The notes: a model not told the origin generated them from the letters alone. Positions 9,701 to 21,486 are shown, counted from the stretch's first letter. The stretch is DNA of 64,000 bases from Gonapodya prolifera JEL478 (GCA_001574975.1 KQ965732.1:1338814-1402813); one strand, 5' to 3'. Numbers and translations: made by a program.

Positions 9701-10639
9701 TTCCCTCGTCACTCCATAACGAAGTTCTCCACATCGCTGCCATCTACGCCTTACACCTCTCTGTCTCCCTTTTCGAGGCAGTAGAGACCTCGCATGTCTT
9801 GTGGGCGGGATGGTCCCGCATTCTTTCGTTTTCATTTTTCGTTTGTCTTTGTGCGGAGCCCTTGCCATATCTGATGTGCGCTCAGAAGGACGTACGTACT
9901 TGAGCTGCATGTTCTTTCGATTGAGCGCGACGATCTCGCCCTCCTTCTGCCTGAGTCGGTGCTCCAGTTCCAGGCGCACTTGTTCCATCTCTGCGACCTC
10001 GCCCTCACGCACTTCCAGGACCCGTCCCGTTGCGGCGAAGTACGGTAACCGCTCGATGGCTGTGGTGGGAGGGGGTTGCCCCGGGTGGTCGTCCGTCGGA
10101 GGTCCGGTTCCAGTTCCATTTCCTCGCGCAGCGTGGGAGGTCAGCAGTGGGTGCGACCCGGGGAGAGATGGGTCAGGCGGAGGGGCGGGGGACGCAGTGA
10201 GGACTTGGGAGTACACTGAGGAGTGCAGTTCGTCGCGGACCGTCTGGAGGAGCTGCGCAAACACGGGCACGAGGGGTATGATCGTGTCGAGGACAGCGAA
10301 CGATGCGCGGGCGCGCTCCTTCGATGGAGAGAGCGGGAAGCGGGCAAAGACCTCTGTGAGCTGAACAAGAAGAGTGAGTGAGGGTGAGCGGCCGAGCGGG
10401 ATCTGCGATTGGCGCGGTGTGAGATGCGCAGACGACCGAGGCGCGTTCTTTTTCTTTGCCCGGGGCGTGGGCAGCGGGGGAATTGCCGGGAGTGTGCGAG
10501 CGGACGCGGAGAGCGACAGCGGGTGTGGCGCGGGCGGAGACGCGTCGGGAGAGAGGGAGGCATGAGAGGGAGACGGCGTGCGCGGGGATGCGCGGCGGAA
10601 TGCGGGCGATGCAGCTGTAGGTGTGTGGGTGGTGTCCAT
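6747..10639 (-). CDS. Large coiled-coil protein, TSNAXIP1-like N-terminal region
   Basis: Multi-exon minus-strand gene starting at ATG 10639. The first exons (10639-9900, 9482-9194, 9035-8712, 8633 to about 8361) join in phase, and further introns near 7935, 7712 and 7253 have GTGAGTT donors. The N-terminus is disordered and Ser/Pro-rich. A helical block follows (ARASFAVLDTIIPLVPVFAQLL), resembling the N-terminal domain of translin-associated factor X-interacting proteins, then coiled coil (LELEHRLRQKEGEIVAL). The middle has a charged helix (ARRLAREAARRRAERE) and a CGKCGER-TVICPH cluster that could bind a metal. The C-terminal third is a globular unrecognised region ending LQAITE. TSNAXIP1-type proteins are ciliary or testis proteins in animals, so a flagellar role is inferred only. 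Decayed partial copies lie at 11.7-12.7 and 47.0-47.7 kb. Confidence 0.65.
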
Positions 10640-11563
10640 GGTTCTGTTCCTGCGGCCACCGGGTATCCACGAAATTCTCCAGAACTCGGTCGAAAATCCA
10701 GGGCAGAGAGCAAAGAGTGACATATCGCATCCCCTCAAAGTGAAGATCCGTGATATCCTTCACAATGGGGGGTGTTGAATCAGGACAGATGGAGGACTTG
10801 AGACGACGACGAGAGTCGCTCGAAGCGCAGTCACCCATTCACAGAAAATGCTCCATTTCGCGTCTCATGCTATATATTCACTCGGAGAGCTGTAACACTG
10901 TGGAAGCACGGGTCATTGAGCATCGAACGCTATTTGAACATCCGAGAACTGAATGCAGACAATAGCACTGTCAATCTGCTGAAATCCATTGTTGGCGCAA
11001 ACAAAGCCGACCTGAGGTGAACACCACTGTTGCATTTATGGACTTCATTTGGATAATGTATCCTTCCCTGTTTCGCAATCTCATTAGGATGTCCATGTAT
11101 CTTCCTCTAACTTGGGGTTTACTGGTTGAAAACGTAACTAATGTCTATTGGAATGCCGCGGAAGTGCAACAACAACGTTGCTTTTGTCGCGGTCGGAATT
11201 GTCAACTGACTTGGTGAGTGAATTGAACTTCGTATGACCGTGTTGATGTGCCTTTGATGTTTCGCTTAAAGGTTAATATAGCATCCGAGGGAACATTGAA
11301 ACAGAGAATACACAGTCGTTCTGCATCTGGAACTGACGAAGATTGTTCCACTTTTTGAGGCTGTGCTACATAAGCTACAAACAAGTCGAGGAAATTTCAG
11401 CAAGAGGTACCTCCACAGTTGTACGCGAATTTGCCCCACTCAGGGAGTTCGAATGATGAAATATTCGCGGAGTTCGACGTCTTTGTGCTAGCTCTGACGA
11501 CGCATATCCGTTGGTTTTCGTTTCTATTGTTGAACTGGTCTAAAAATTGAAGTCATTAAAAAC
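10640..11563. other. Intergenic stretch, no gene seen
   Basis: Only short unrelated open frames occur. The part just above 10640 is the presumed promoter of the minus-strand coiled-coil gene. The rest is AT-richer sequence with no recognisable structure. Confidence 0.5.
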
Positions 11564-11689
11564 ATGGTATCTTCAATTTATCGTCAGTGCATTGTGCTGT
11601 GTATTGCAACATCAACTTTTCTGAGTATAATTGAGCTAGAATCAGAAGGAGGCCCACGCAGAAGATTGGGGTGGAGAAGGCTAAAAGCA

Positions 11690-12690
11690 CGTGAATGCTT
11701 GCACTGTAACACAGAATTCGGGACAGTCGGTGTTACATGGAGGCCCTTCAGTGAAGGTGACGAAGTCCTGTTCCCCCCTTTGCATCTCTCAAGTCGACCG
11801 CCGGCATTCGCATAATCGCACACTGGCACCACTCCCCCATCACTCTCTACCAAAACTCCCTGCGTTGTTTTCCATCCACTCCTCGGACATATCCGTTCTC
11901 GTCCTCGAGTTGACCAAGACCTCGCGTGTCTTCGTTCGGAACGAGGGCGGTGACGGCCCACCTTTCTTCCATTTCTTTTTGCGTGGAACCTCTACCTCTG
12001 CCGATGTTTGGTGAGCTCTGCGTTCAGTGGATGCACACGTGCGTACTATTTGAGCTTCAAGGTGTTTTGGTTCAACTCAAAGATCTTTTGTTTTTCATTC
12101 TTCATTCTCTTTGTGCGGAGGCTCTGCCATGTCCGATGTGCGCTCAGAACGACGTACGAATTGAGTTGCATGTTCTTTTACTCGAGAGCGACGATCTCGC
12201 CCTCCTTCTGCCTGAGTCGGTGCTCCAGCTCCAGGCGCACCTGCTCCGCTTCTACGACCTCGGCCTCGCGCATTCTAGGACGCGTTCCGTTGCGGCGAAG
12301 TAGGGCAGCCGCTCGATGGCTGTCGTCGGGGTTTAGGGGTCCAGTTCCGCTTCCGCTTCCATTTCTCCGCGCGCCGTGGAAGGTCAGCAATGGGTGCGAC
12401 CCGGGGAGATGGGTCGGGCGGCGGGGCGGCGGGGCGGGGGATACTGTGAGGACTTGCGAGATGCGCAGACGAGCGATGCGCGTTCTTTTTCTTTGCGCGC
12501 GGAGTGGGCAGAGGGGGAATGGAGAGGAGCGTGCGAGCGAACGCGGAGAGCGAGAGCGAGTGTGGCGCGGGCGGAGACGCGTCGGGGGAGAGGGAGGCAT
12601 GAGAGGGAGATGGGTGCGCGGGGATGCGCGGCGCACTGCGGCCGGTGCAGGTGTGGGATGGGATGCGTCCATGATTCCTGCGGACAAAGT
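11690..12690 (-). pseudogene. Decayed copy of the 5' part of the coiled-coil gene
   Basis: The minus strand repeats the first exon of the gene at 10639 (MDASHPTPAPAAVRRASPRT against MDTTHTPTAASPAFRRASPRT). It also repeats the coiled coil (LELEHRLRQKEGEIVAL) and intron sequence around 9560-9900. The helical block corresponding to 10215-10425 is missing, and the frame is not maintained across the copy. It is in the same orientation as the parent and about 2 kb upstream of it, so it looks like a tandem duplication with later deletion. Confidence 0.75.
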
Positions 12691-12699
12691 GCTGTGGCA

Positions 12700-14031
12700 A
12701 CGGACTTGACGCATGGCCGTTCGTTCTTCAACTATTGACGTGTTGGGATGCAATGTGAGAAATTCCGCACCTATCCGTCCCAAACCTCGCGCACGTTCTC
12801 CCCAACAAAATGCCGCCTGGGTAGCACGTGCCGCGGGCCTTTTCACTTCTGATCGTGCTCTCGATCGCTCTGGCCCTCTTCGCCATGGTATCTGTCGGTC
12901 CGCAAACCCACTTGGTGGCTCACGCTGCAGCGATCCCCCACGGTCTCGTTCCTCGGAAATACTACCCACCCCCGCCACCAAAGTGATATTTCAGTGCGGG
13001 GAATGCATGTCCCTCATCTCTGATCACACTAGGCATTCAGAAAATCTGCTACGACCTCAAGCCCGGTGGAGGTGGAGGTCCCCCACGTGCATCCGATCCT
13101 GGTGATGGCCCCTCCCCTCGCTTGGTGACTACCCCCCTCCTCCCCTTCCATGCCCCGAGTGGACCATCGACTTTTCCTTTTAAGAAATCCATTTTCGGAA
13201 AATTAGTGTGCCCGTGACCAAGCTGCGCTGTGATGAAGTTTTAGGATTGTTTGTAGTAAATAAATGAATTTAAAACATCCATTCTCTCCCACGAGGGGGT
13301 GACGACGGGTGCTGTGTGGATGGGAGTCCAATAAGGTTGTTTTATAAGGCAACGATCAACAAAGTAGAGTGCAACCAGCGGTTTGCATAGGCGTGCGTTT
13401 GCATTGCTTCCGCGACACTGGCTGTCATCCGTGTATTGTTCAAATTGGGGAGTGTTGAAGCATGCGGAATACACAGGCTAATGGTGCTATATATCGCATA
13501 TTCACTTGATGATCCCACACAAGAACCAATTTGTTTGGAGGCTTGGTTGCTGGGCGGGGCGGGCGCGGGTCCTCGGCCGCGGCTGGCACCAACTGCAGTC
13601 TGGACTTGGTGCTCAATGAAAATTGCGAAATCATTCGTGATACTATACATTATTTACATACAATGCGAAGTAGTAACGTCTCAAGCAGGAAGCTTAAGGT
13701 CCTTTAGCACTCTGTTCCCAATGGACCTCAGAATCAAAAGTGCGCCGACCAGCGTACAAAGATGGACACAAATTGCGACCATTGCACGTACCGAGAGTGT
13801 CAGCAGATAGTCACCTAGTCCTGAAGTGTAATTCAGGGGTCTATACCGTGATGTTGGTCAACTGTCGAAGTATTCGACAGTTGACCTCCGAATCACGATG
13901 AACGTTGAAAGCAGGGAGAGAGAAATCCAGGGAAGAGTTGCGATGCTTTAAGAGTCCCACGTTATCTTTAGCGAAAAAAGGCTCCGGTTAGTGGCGCGCA
14001 AGTGAAGACCAATATGAAACTTTAAAGGCCC
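12700..14031. other. Intergenic stretch with one strong hairpin
   Basis: No supported gene. Short open frames are GC-skewed shadows without conserved motifs. The notable structure is the palindrome at 13847-13897, listed separately. Confidence 0.5.
13847..13897. repeat. Perfect 14-base-arm palindrome inside a longer imperfect hairpin
   Basis: GGTCAACTGTCGAA at 13856-13869 and its exact complement at 13873-13886 are separated by GTA. Outside them CGTGAT (13847) and ATCACG (13892) pair again. No coding frame or known terminator context surrounds it. Confidence 0.9.
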
Positions 14032-14538
14032 TCACCAGACAATGCGGTACCTCACCCATCTTGTCCTCAAAGCATCAGAGACGTCCCACAATCTCGCCCA
14101 GATGACAGAAGCATCCACCGCATACAAAATCGCGCCGATACTGCCCGAAACTGCAAATCCGATGAGTTCAGAAAATGTAACGTCTGGACGACCGACCGTG
14201 TTCAGTTGCAGGATGGTGATTGACAGGACCAGGATTGCAATGTGGATGAGTGTAGAGGCGAGTGAGGATGCGAAATGGATGTTGCGCTGGGCACATCGAG
14301 AGGTCACTTTTTCATGTGCCATTTGATGTCCCCCACACCTCAAAGGGTGGAAGACTCACAACGACCCGGTATCGCTTTTGCGCGGCACTGTGTGCAGAGG
14401 GTCCTGTCGTATGTGCTCGATGATGGCAAATCGTTTTTGGTCGTTTGACCTGCGATACTCGTTCTGAATCCCAGCTATCGCGTGGTACGGCGGTGGTGGT
14501 TGGAGGAGAGATTCCATCGATCGATCGTTCGACGCCAT
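14032..14538 (-). CDS. Small multi-pass membrane protein, unrecognised
   Basis: The ATG at 14538 opens an acidic, Pro-containing cytosolic N-terminus (MASNDRSMESLLQPPPPYHA). One intron of roughly 70 bases with a GTGAGT donor near 14357 leads into a second exon with two or three hydrophobic segments. The clearest are LIHIAILVLSITILQL and ELIGFAVSGSIGAILYAV. It ends at 14032 with a short basic tail (RTRWVRYRIVW). The exact acceptor was not resolved. The layout resembles small four-span MARVEL-like proteins, but no diagnostic residues confirm this. It is divergently transcribed from the CorA-like gene at 15394. Confidence 0.5.
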
Positions 14539-15393
14539 GGCGGTGGTGCTCGTGCAAGGACAGGCTTCACTGCTGTCCCCGTTGAGTCCAACTCACGCTG
14601 CGGCTGGGCTATGTGCACCCCGCCTCCACCTCTGTCCCTGCGGTCATTACCCCTCGTTTACGTCACGCCTGAGAAATTTATATGGCGTTATGTAACGCGG
14701 GTTTTCTGACACATGGGTTGCAGTACACCCTCCCCCACGCTGTGGTAGGACGGTACGGATGGGGCGTACGTCTAAATGGTTTAGGCGTATTCTATTGATT
14801 GTACCATCTCGGGGACCTCAGTCCCAGACCATTTACATCTTGGGGACATGCACTATCCCCGAGCAGCCCTTGCTCATACGGTACTACCACAACGCGCCAG
14901 GAACTCCACGGCGTGATTATTTTGAGTACTGTGCCCCTACTTTCCAAGATGTCCGGAAGCACGTCAAGACATTCGCACCCGACCAGTAGTATGACCTTGA
15001 TCGTATGGCAAGCCGGACAATGGGCGTTTGGAAGTTCTTGATACTTTGTACATATAGTGAATGAGTTGAAGTCTCAAACTTTGCTTCCATTGAGGCTTCT
15101 CCGCGCGGGATTAGAGAAGGTGTTTGGCGGGGTGGGAAGACGACCCACAAGGCCGCATGAGTGGGTGCTCAGATGTGACGCGTGGAGTGTGTGGCTTCTG
15201 CAAGCCGAGTGAGACGAAGCTCCTCATCAAAGCGGGCGGAAGCGCGTCGCTGGGGAAGCGTGTATACGACGGAGAGTGCGTACGCGGGACGTGTCGGATT
15301 TTGAGTGGGGTTCGTGGGCAGGGTTGTGATCTCAGCGCCACTTGTCTCCCTCAAATGTTGGATGTTTCAGGTTAATTTCTCCCCGTCCGCACA
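14539..15393. promoter_or_regulatory. Divergent intergenic region between the small membrane protein and CorA-like gene 1
   Basis: About 850 bases separate the two start codons. It must hold both promoters, but I could not assign specific elements. No supported gene lies in it. Confidence 0.4.
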
Positions 15394-17787
15394 ATGGATG
15401 GCGACGCCAAATCCACACCGGCCGATGCGACCGTCGTCGATGCACTCAACAAGGACCACCTCACGGTCCTCAAGGCTGCAAGGTCGCGCTTTGTCATTCC
15501 TATACCCTATTGGCTCACCCCGCTTCGCCCAGGCAAGAGCGCATCAACGCATGAAAATCGAGAGCACTCAAACGACAATATCGATTGCGATCGCGCCCTT
15601 GCTGGTGCGGATGGCGAGTGGGTTTGGGAAGAAGCTGGACCCTCAGACGCCATGCACACTCCCGGCGTCGGGGGCGTCGCCGAGGACCTCGATTTCCAGC
15701 GCCGAAACTATTTTGCTAGGGAGACTTCATTTGCATGTCACGGGCACAGCATCGTACTCGTGCTTCGGGCTCCGCGGTCTGCTGCAGTGCAACCTCAGGG
15801 TGATTTAAAGGGGGATGCGGCCGTTGTGGACATGGACGCGGCAGACGCCAACGCTTCCCAGGGCGAGCGCACGTGCCACTCCAGTGTGGACGACACCCAG
15901 GCGGACGTGAATGCCCGAGACCCCGAAACTGGAAGCAAGTTCCCCATCATTCAGTCATTCAATTGTAGAGACCGCCACGTCACTGCGTCAATCGATGCAG
16001 CTTTCATGGTCCTCCTCGAGTATCCGGGGGCCGTCGCGACCGAAACACCCGACATTCTGCACCACGGGTTCCTTATCGTCGACGTGTCGTTGGGCCCGAA
16101 AGTCCGAGTTGGTGGACGCGACGATTTTGTGGAAGCTTTGACGCTCGCAGATGTGCTTGTGGTGGGTGTTTCGTGTTTTGATGCATGACTGGCGTGCTTA
16201 TTGTCTGGTGCAATGACGAATGCGATGGAACCCCATCACTACTTCAATACTCGTACTCACGTGAAAAAAGTTCAACGAGTATTTTCGATACTATCGCTGT
16301 CCCTATAGTGACCACTACCGCTACTACAAAGAGTTCCTCGGTGCGAATCCATTCGACTGGCGCGGGACGGGTCCCAGGACCAGCGCGATACACGGACTCT
16401 CGCGAAGCGATGTTAAGGAAGCATATCTAGGGCGCTGGGACTGGATGCTGGCGTGCCCTGTGAAGCTTGACGAGTACAACACTCTGTTCACACCCCCGAC
16501 AACTATCCCCGTTTCGCCCGTTAAATCGTATTGGACCGTGATGCCACCCGAGTGGATCTCACGTGCCCGGGAATATGAGACCTCGTTGAGGGACCGTGAC
16601 AGCCTGCGGCACTACACACGGCCCGATACAGTGTGTGGGTGGCTTTCGTATGCTGACAGCCGCGCGTTCGTGTGGACCGCCGTGACGGGGTCCGCGCATC
16701 TCATGTGCTCGACAAAGGACGATTCCGAGGGCCCTCCAAGTGGGGGTTGGGTCCGGCTCCTCAACGTGGACCAACCGGGTGACTCCAAGCCTTCCCGAAT
16801 GGAGGTGGAATGGGCGTCTGCGAGGACCTACATGCGCTGGGCGAGCTACGATACGAGATATGGATTTAGTGATCATTCGGGTGTGATTTGGTCCGAAAGC
16901 GATGACGACGCGTTTCTAACGAGAATATTCTTCTCCGTGTACTTTGACATGGCGCTCCTTCTCTTGTACAATCGCGTCGTCTTGTTCCGTTTCAGCAGCG
17001 ACCTTTTCGACCTGGCCGAACTGACGCACGCGCGCACAACTGGCGTGACCACCATTAAGTCAAAGTCACGCGGCGGTGTCCCTGTCGTCCGTCCCTGGAG
17101 TCGCATCAGCACCCCAACGGCGCTTCAAATTGCATCGGTGGTCGTGGGGATCGAGTACGACCCACCCTGGCATCCTAGGAAACTTGCCGAGCGAGGATTT
17201 CTCCACGCGCGTGAACAATTTTCCCGATTCGTGGATTTGTATCTGTTTCCTCTTGTCTCGAATCAGCAACAGGGCGTAGAGCTGTACTCGCTCTTTCGAA
17301 CGGCAATGGACATTGATGTTCTCCACAATGAGATCAAGGCCCAAGTCTCTGATTCACATGACTTTTACAACTCCAAGGTTGGGCGAGAGCAGAGTAATGT
17401 GAGTGTTTCCGTTTAATTTCCGATGTCAAATGTCTGGATATCCTGTTTTTATTACCACAGGTTCTTTTTTTGCTCACAATCGTCACCTTTCTTAGCATTC
17501 CCGTCTCTGTGATGTTCGGCCTTCTGGGTGCTAGCGAGTGGCTCACATGGACCAAGCGCCGTCTAGGTTTCGTGGATGCAGCGGATGCAGCAAGTAGTAG
17601 CGTGGACCTCGCCTCGTCTGGGTTGAAGGCAGGCACTGTGGACGATTGGTTTGCCCCACTGTTGGGCAGCGCGCTTCTTTGGGGAGTATTTTCGATATTG
17701 CTATTGGCCACATTGTCACTGATCGGAAGCTTTATGGTGGCACGAATGGTGCTATTTCGGTCGGAGCGGTTTCTTGGGTCGAGATGA
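15394..17787 (+). CDS. CorA-like two-TM membrane protein, tandem copy 1
   Basis: Three exons in phase (15394-16161, 16271-17398, 17461-17787) give 740 residues. Conserved with the next gene are FVIPIPYWL, RRNYFARE, LHHGFLIVDV, YLGRWDWML, AFVWTAV and a VYFDMALLLLYNRVVLFRF helix. Near the end SNQQQGVELYSLFRTAMDIDVLHNEI resembles the stretch before the membrane part in bacterial CorA-like proteins (QxQGxELY). Exon 3 supplies two membrane spans, FLLTIVTFLSIPVSVMFGLLG and LLWGVFSILLLATLSLIGSFMV. CorA proteins carry Mg2+ and other divalent cations through pentamers. The GMN signature expected after the first span is replaced by FGLLGAS, so transport is unproven. The family assignment is inference. 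Confidence 0.6.
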
Positions 17788-18044
17788 TCTTTCCCTGCCA
17801 CGTCTCTCTTTTCTGGCTTACGTTATTAAAATGATAAGGCGCCTCCGTTATCCAGTCAGTAGTTTTACAAACGCCGCCAGCGTCTTGCCCGTCAGGACGA
17901 GGCTGAAAATTATATGCCAAAGAAGTAGCGCGAAACCCTTCTAAATTTAATTTTATTGGGGCAGCTTGGGTTCAGGAGGGTGGACAATGAGAAGACCAAC
18001 TTGGAAATTATAAGTAAAGCGTTGTAACACCTCTTTACCAAGCG

Positions 18045-19842
18045 ATGATCGCCGACTCCCAGCAAGATGGTGGCGATGGCGCCGTTGCCGTCGCAAAAGC
18101 TCGAACGCGATTCGTGGTGCCATTCCCATACTGGCTGCAGTCCACAGAACAAATCGAATCTTCCCAAATAGGCCTTCACCACGATGAATGGATCTGGACC
18201 GAAGGGACCCCCGCTTATCCCTCGACGCGGGACTTAGGGCAGGAAGATGCGGCGAACAGGCGCAGAAACTACTTCGTACCCGAAATATCCATTGTGTGTC
18301 AGGACCGTGCTCGCACATTCGTGCTTCGTCGAAGTACTTCTCAAGAATGTCCTGAGCTGCCTCCACTTAAACTTTCGTGGTCGCCAGGTGGACCAGGCTC
18401 CGATGTCGTCCGCACATTGGATATGGTGGTGGTGGCCGCTTACATGGTACTGTTCGAGTTTCCTTCCTCGGATGTGCATCACCACGTCCCTGGCCCTCTC
18501 CACCATGGATTTATGGTCATGGACCTTACCTTTCCGAATGATGTTCAAGTCGTGGCAGCATCGGGGGGTCTGTCGACAGTCTCAAGCCGTGACTCGTTGA
18601 ACCTTGCAGATGTTCTTCAGGTTCGTTGAAATCCACCGCTTGTGTCAGCGACGGTTCTGCCCCATCGCTAACTCACCACTCGGTCACGTATAACACAAGG
18701 TGAACGAACTCTTCAAGTATTATCGTCTTCCTTTCCCCGGACACCCGAACTTTGGCTATGCGGACCTTCTGCAGTCCTGTAGGTACGATTGGCGAAAACC
18801 AGAACTTATCGGAAAACCTTCATCGGACGAAGATAAGGCGGGATCGAAGCCTCCAAAATCAGACGGGGCATTCATCAATCGCGCGTACCTCGGCCGTTGG
18901 GATTGGATGCTTGAGTGCCCGCTTCGTCACCCACACACTCGCCAACTCTTGAGCCTTATGCCCAAAACCTGGATTGTGAAAACCCGCGACTCCGAGGCCT
19001 CCCTTGTTGTACCAAAACCTCAAGGACAAAGGACTGAAAACTCATCTACACGACAACGTAGTGAGGGGCCAGAACGTTCATCAGGTTGGCTCTCCTACCC
19101 TGACAACAGAGCGTTTGTCTGGACCGCTGTTATGGCCGACTCTTCGCACCTCACCACGACCTCAGACGGGTCTCGGATTGACTCTGGACAATGGGTCCGG
19201 TTTGTCAATGTAGATTTACCCACATTGCAAAGCCCGGGAAACCCTTCAAAGTTCGAACGGAGCTGGATCGACCCCTTGACTTACCGTCGTTGGTCCCACT
19301 ATGGCAGTCAGTATGGGTTCACGTACCACTCTGGGGCTTTTTGGACCACACCAAACAGCGATTCGTTCTTCGACATCTTCTTTGGAGTGTACTTCGACAT
19401 GGCTTTGGTCCTGTTCTACTCTCGTGTATCACTTTTGCACTTTAGCTGGGACGTCGCCCTTCTTGCCCCGCCACCTGGTGCGACAGAGGCAGGACGAGAG
19501 TCCTCTCCGTTCAATTCACGGGCACATGGAACACCTCCCTCCCTCGTGCTTCTGAACGATCTGCAAACATTCACTCGAATGTATCTACAACCGTCCTTTT
19601 CCATTCAACAGCAGGGTCACGAGCTGTCGGCTGTATTTCGCTCTGCTATGGAAGTGGACACCCTTTACGAGCATCTCGCAAAGAGACTAGAGCGACTTGT
19701 AACATTTGAGAGGGAGATAGACCGCTGCCCAAGAATGGAGGGAGGATTGAGGCGTTCCGATTGGATGGGAAGTGGTGCCGCTATTACCATCAGTGCCGCA
19801 GTCGGACTCTTTGCTGTCGGTGTTTTTATGCTCAAGGCGTAG
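18045..19842 (+). CDS. CorA-like membrane protein, tandem copy 2, single terminal TM
   Basis: Two exons in phase (18045-18620, 18700-19842) give 572 residues. It is a diverged paralogue of the gene 260 bases upstream, with FVVPFPYWL, RRNYFVPE, LHHGFMVMDL, YLGRWDWML, AFVWTAV and VYFDMALVLFYSRVSLLHF at matching places. SIQQQGHELSAVFRSAMEVDTLYEHL marks the pre-membrane helix. Unlike copy 1 it ends after one hydrophobic segment (AAITISAAVGLFAVGVFML), and the intron before the membrane part in copy 1 is absent. A single span would change the pore geometry of a CorA-type channel, so this copy may have another role or be degenerating. Confidence 0.6.
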
Positions 19843-20200
19843 CATTTGTCGAGCAACTAGTGGCAAATATGTGGGGTGCAACATCTCCATATTCCCTGAA
19901 TCTGTATTATATTTTTACAATTCCTCTGTGCGAGCATGTATGCAGATAGTACAAAATCCGGAAATTCGATTCTTGAGACTGGTTCGGCAGCATGTCGTCT
20001 ACCATTGAACCATACTTTCATTTGGATGCCATCTCCAGGTTGCAATTACGCGAGAGATGGTGGAAGATAGAGGAAAATGCTCCGCCTTATCGTTGCAATG
20101 GTTTGCCTTTTCAACATCGGAGTTTGCGCAAAAACGGAAGATGCCGCATATCCCCGAAATCTAGTTGGCGAAGGGACTACTTACCCATTGAAACACTTTA
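19843..20200. other. Intergenic stretch after CorA-like copy 2
   Basis: From 20077 a short frame begins MLRLIVAMVCLFNIGVCAK and looks like a signal peptide, but it has no supported continuation. Otherwise nothing is seen until the ABC remnant. Confidence 0.35.
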
Positions 20201-20640
20201 GCAACGTCCTGAAGTTCGGGGTCTCTTTTTGTTTTCTTCTCCTTCTCCTTGAGCCTTCCCTTGGCTCTCTTCGCCACCCATCACTCGACATGACGAAAGC
20301 AGATTCCCACACACACACAATCCGGACTCTGTCACCAAGGATGTCCTTCTCAAACCCGAGCAGAACGTACTACAATAACGTCATTCCGGCCAAACATTCC
20401 GATGCTGGGAAGCCAGGAAAGTCCTGGGAACTGGCTCAGCAGCAAATTAAGTCTTGAGCAATAAGCATCATATCGACATCATTCACTTGCACAGATTATC
20501 ATTTCGTTGGGGGGACTTTCGTTATGCAATTTGACAGACTTGCATTTATAGAGTAAATGTCGTATTGTGCGTTATGTAGTTGACGCGCTTGCGCGTTGTA
20601 TGTCATACGATGGACATCCCTTTCCACCTGAGTCGTGCGC
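20200..20640 (+). pseudogene. ABC transporter remnant: 5' end joined to 3' end
   Basis: Bases 20200-20340 match the 5' UTR and start of the ABC gene at 21487 (MTKADSHT against MNKADSHT). Within 120 bases the sequence passes to the gene's last codons (SWELAQQQIKS against [12 protein letters not shown]). It then follows the ABC 3' region (27175-27310) to about 20640. Everything between, some 5 kb including both ATPase domains, is absent. Confidence 0.8.
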
Positions 20641-21060
20641 GGAAGTGAGAGACTTTGTGGGGAAACCGTGACAGCTTCCGGCATAACACGCGGCCCGATT
20701 CGGAGTGCGGGTGGCTTTCGTAGGGACGCCGTGACGCGCATCATCGTCACACTCCACGACTCCACGGTTGACAAAGACAATCTCCCTCAACTTTTTTTAT
20801 AATTGTGGTGTGATGTGGCTCGAGAACGATGATAGTGGATTTCTAACGCGAATATTCTTCTTCGTGTACTTTGACATTGCTCACCTTCTCTTGTACAATT
20901 GCGTCGTTTGGTTTCGTTTCAACTTCAACAGCGACCCCCGACGCACTGGCGCACTCGAATAGGCGTGACCACGAGTCTCGTCAACAATGACGTGGCAGTT
21001 CCGACCCTTGAGTCACATCAGCACCGATGGCACCACAAATTGCATGGGAAGTCGTCAGGG
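20640..21060 (+). pseudogene. Remnant of a third CorA-like copy
   Basis: This stretch matches 16560-17150 of CorA-like copy 1, for example FLTRIFFFVYFDIAHLLLYNCVVWFRF against FLTRIFFSVYFDMALLLLYNRVVLFRF (short excerpts, aligned by eye). It is framed by the ABC remnant upstream and lacks both ends. Internal deletions and frame changes are obvious. Confidence 0.75.
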
Positions 21061-21486
21061 TCAAAAGCAATCTTTATTATACGATACGGTACAATTCCTT
21101 TCACTGTGCGCATGTACGTGTGCAAAGTATTCTTCCGCAGCTCGCCGTCCACCAGAGTGAAATCTCGCAGAGGCCCAGATGGGGCCAAAGGGAGGGCGGG
21201 CAACGGTCGAAAGTGTGTTTGAGGGTGGAGTCGGAGCGTTGGAGTCGGAGCAGCAGGGCGTTGCGCTGAGTCGAGGGAGCATGTATTCATCACGAAGGGC
21301 GCGGAATTTGCGCGTAAAGAGGTTATCCCGAGCTGTGGGGCAAAGTTTAGCCGCGCGGAACTCTTCAAAAGGACGAGACATCGGAGCGTCGGCGCCTTTC
21401 TCTGCCTTTCTTTACCTTCGCATTGTCATCCTTCTCCCCCTCTCCCGCCGCCACTCCCCTCCCCGCTTTCCCGCCCGCCAATCAAA
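21061..21486. promoter_or_regulatory. Upstream region of the ABC transporter
   Basis: It holds pyrimidine-rich leader sequence just before the ATG at 21487. The leader is recognisably shared with the remnant at 20200. No other gene is seen. Confidence 0.4.

Noticed and set aside
9074-10738. Single 554-codon minus-strand exon
   Set aside because: The middle part (about 9483-9899) has GTACGT...CCCACAG splice sites and no protein-like pattern, so it is better read as an intron of the coiled-coil gene.
12178-12981. 267-codon minus-strand frame as a separate gene
   Set aside because: Its C-terminal part is a decayed copy of the coiled-coil gene and its N-terminal part has no support.
20077-20280. 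Small secreted protein beginning MLRLIVAMVCLF
   Set aside because: The hydrophobic start runs directly into sequence homologous to the ABC gene leader, so it is not an independent gene on present evidence.
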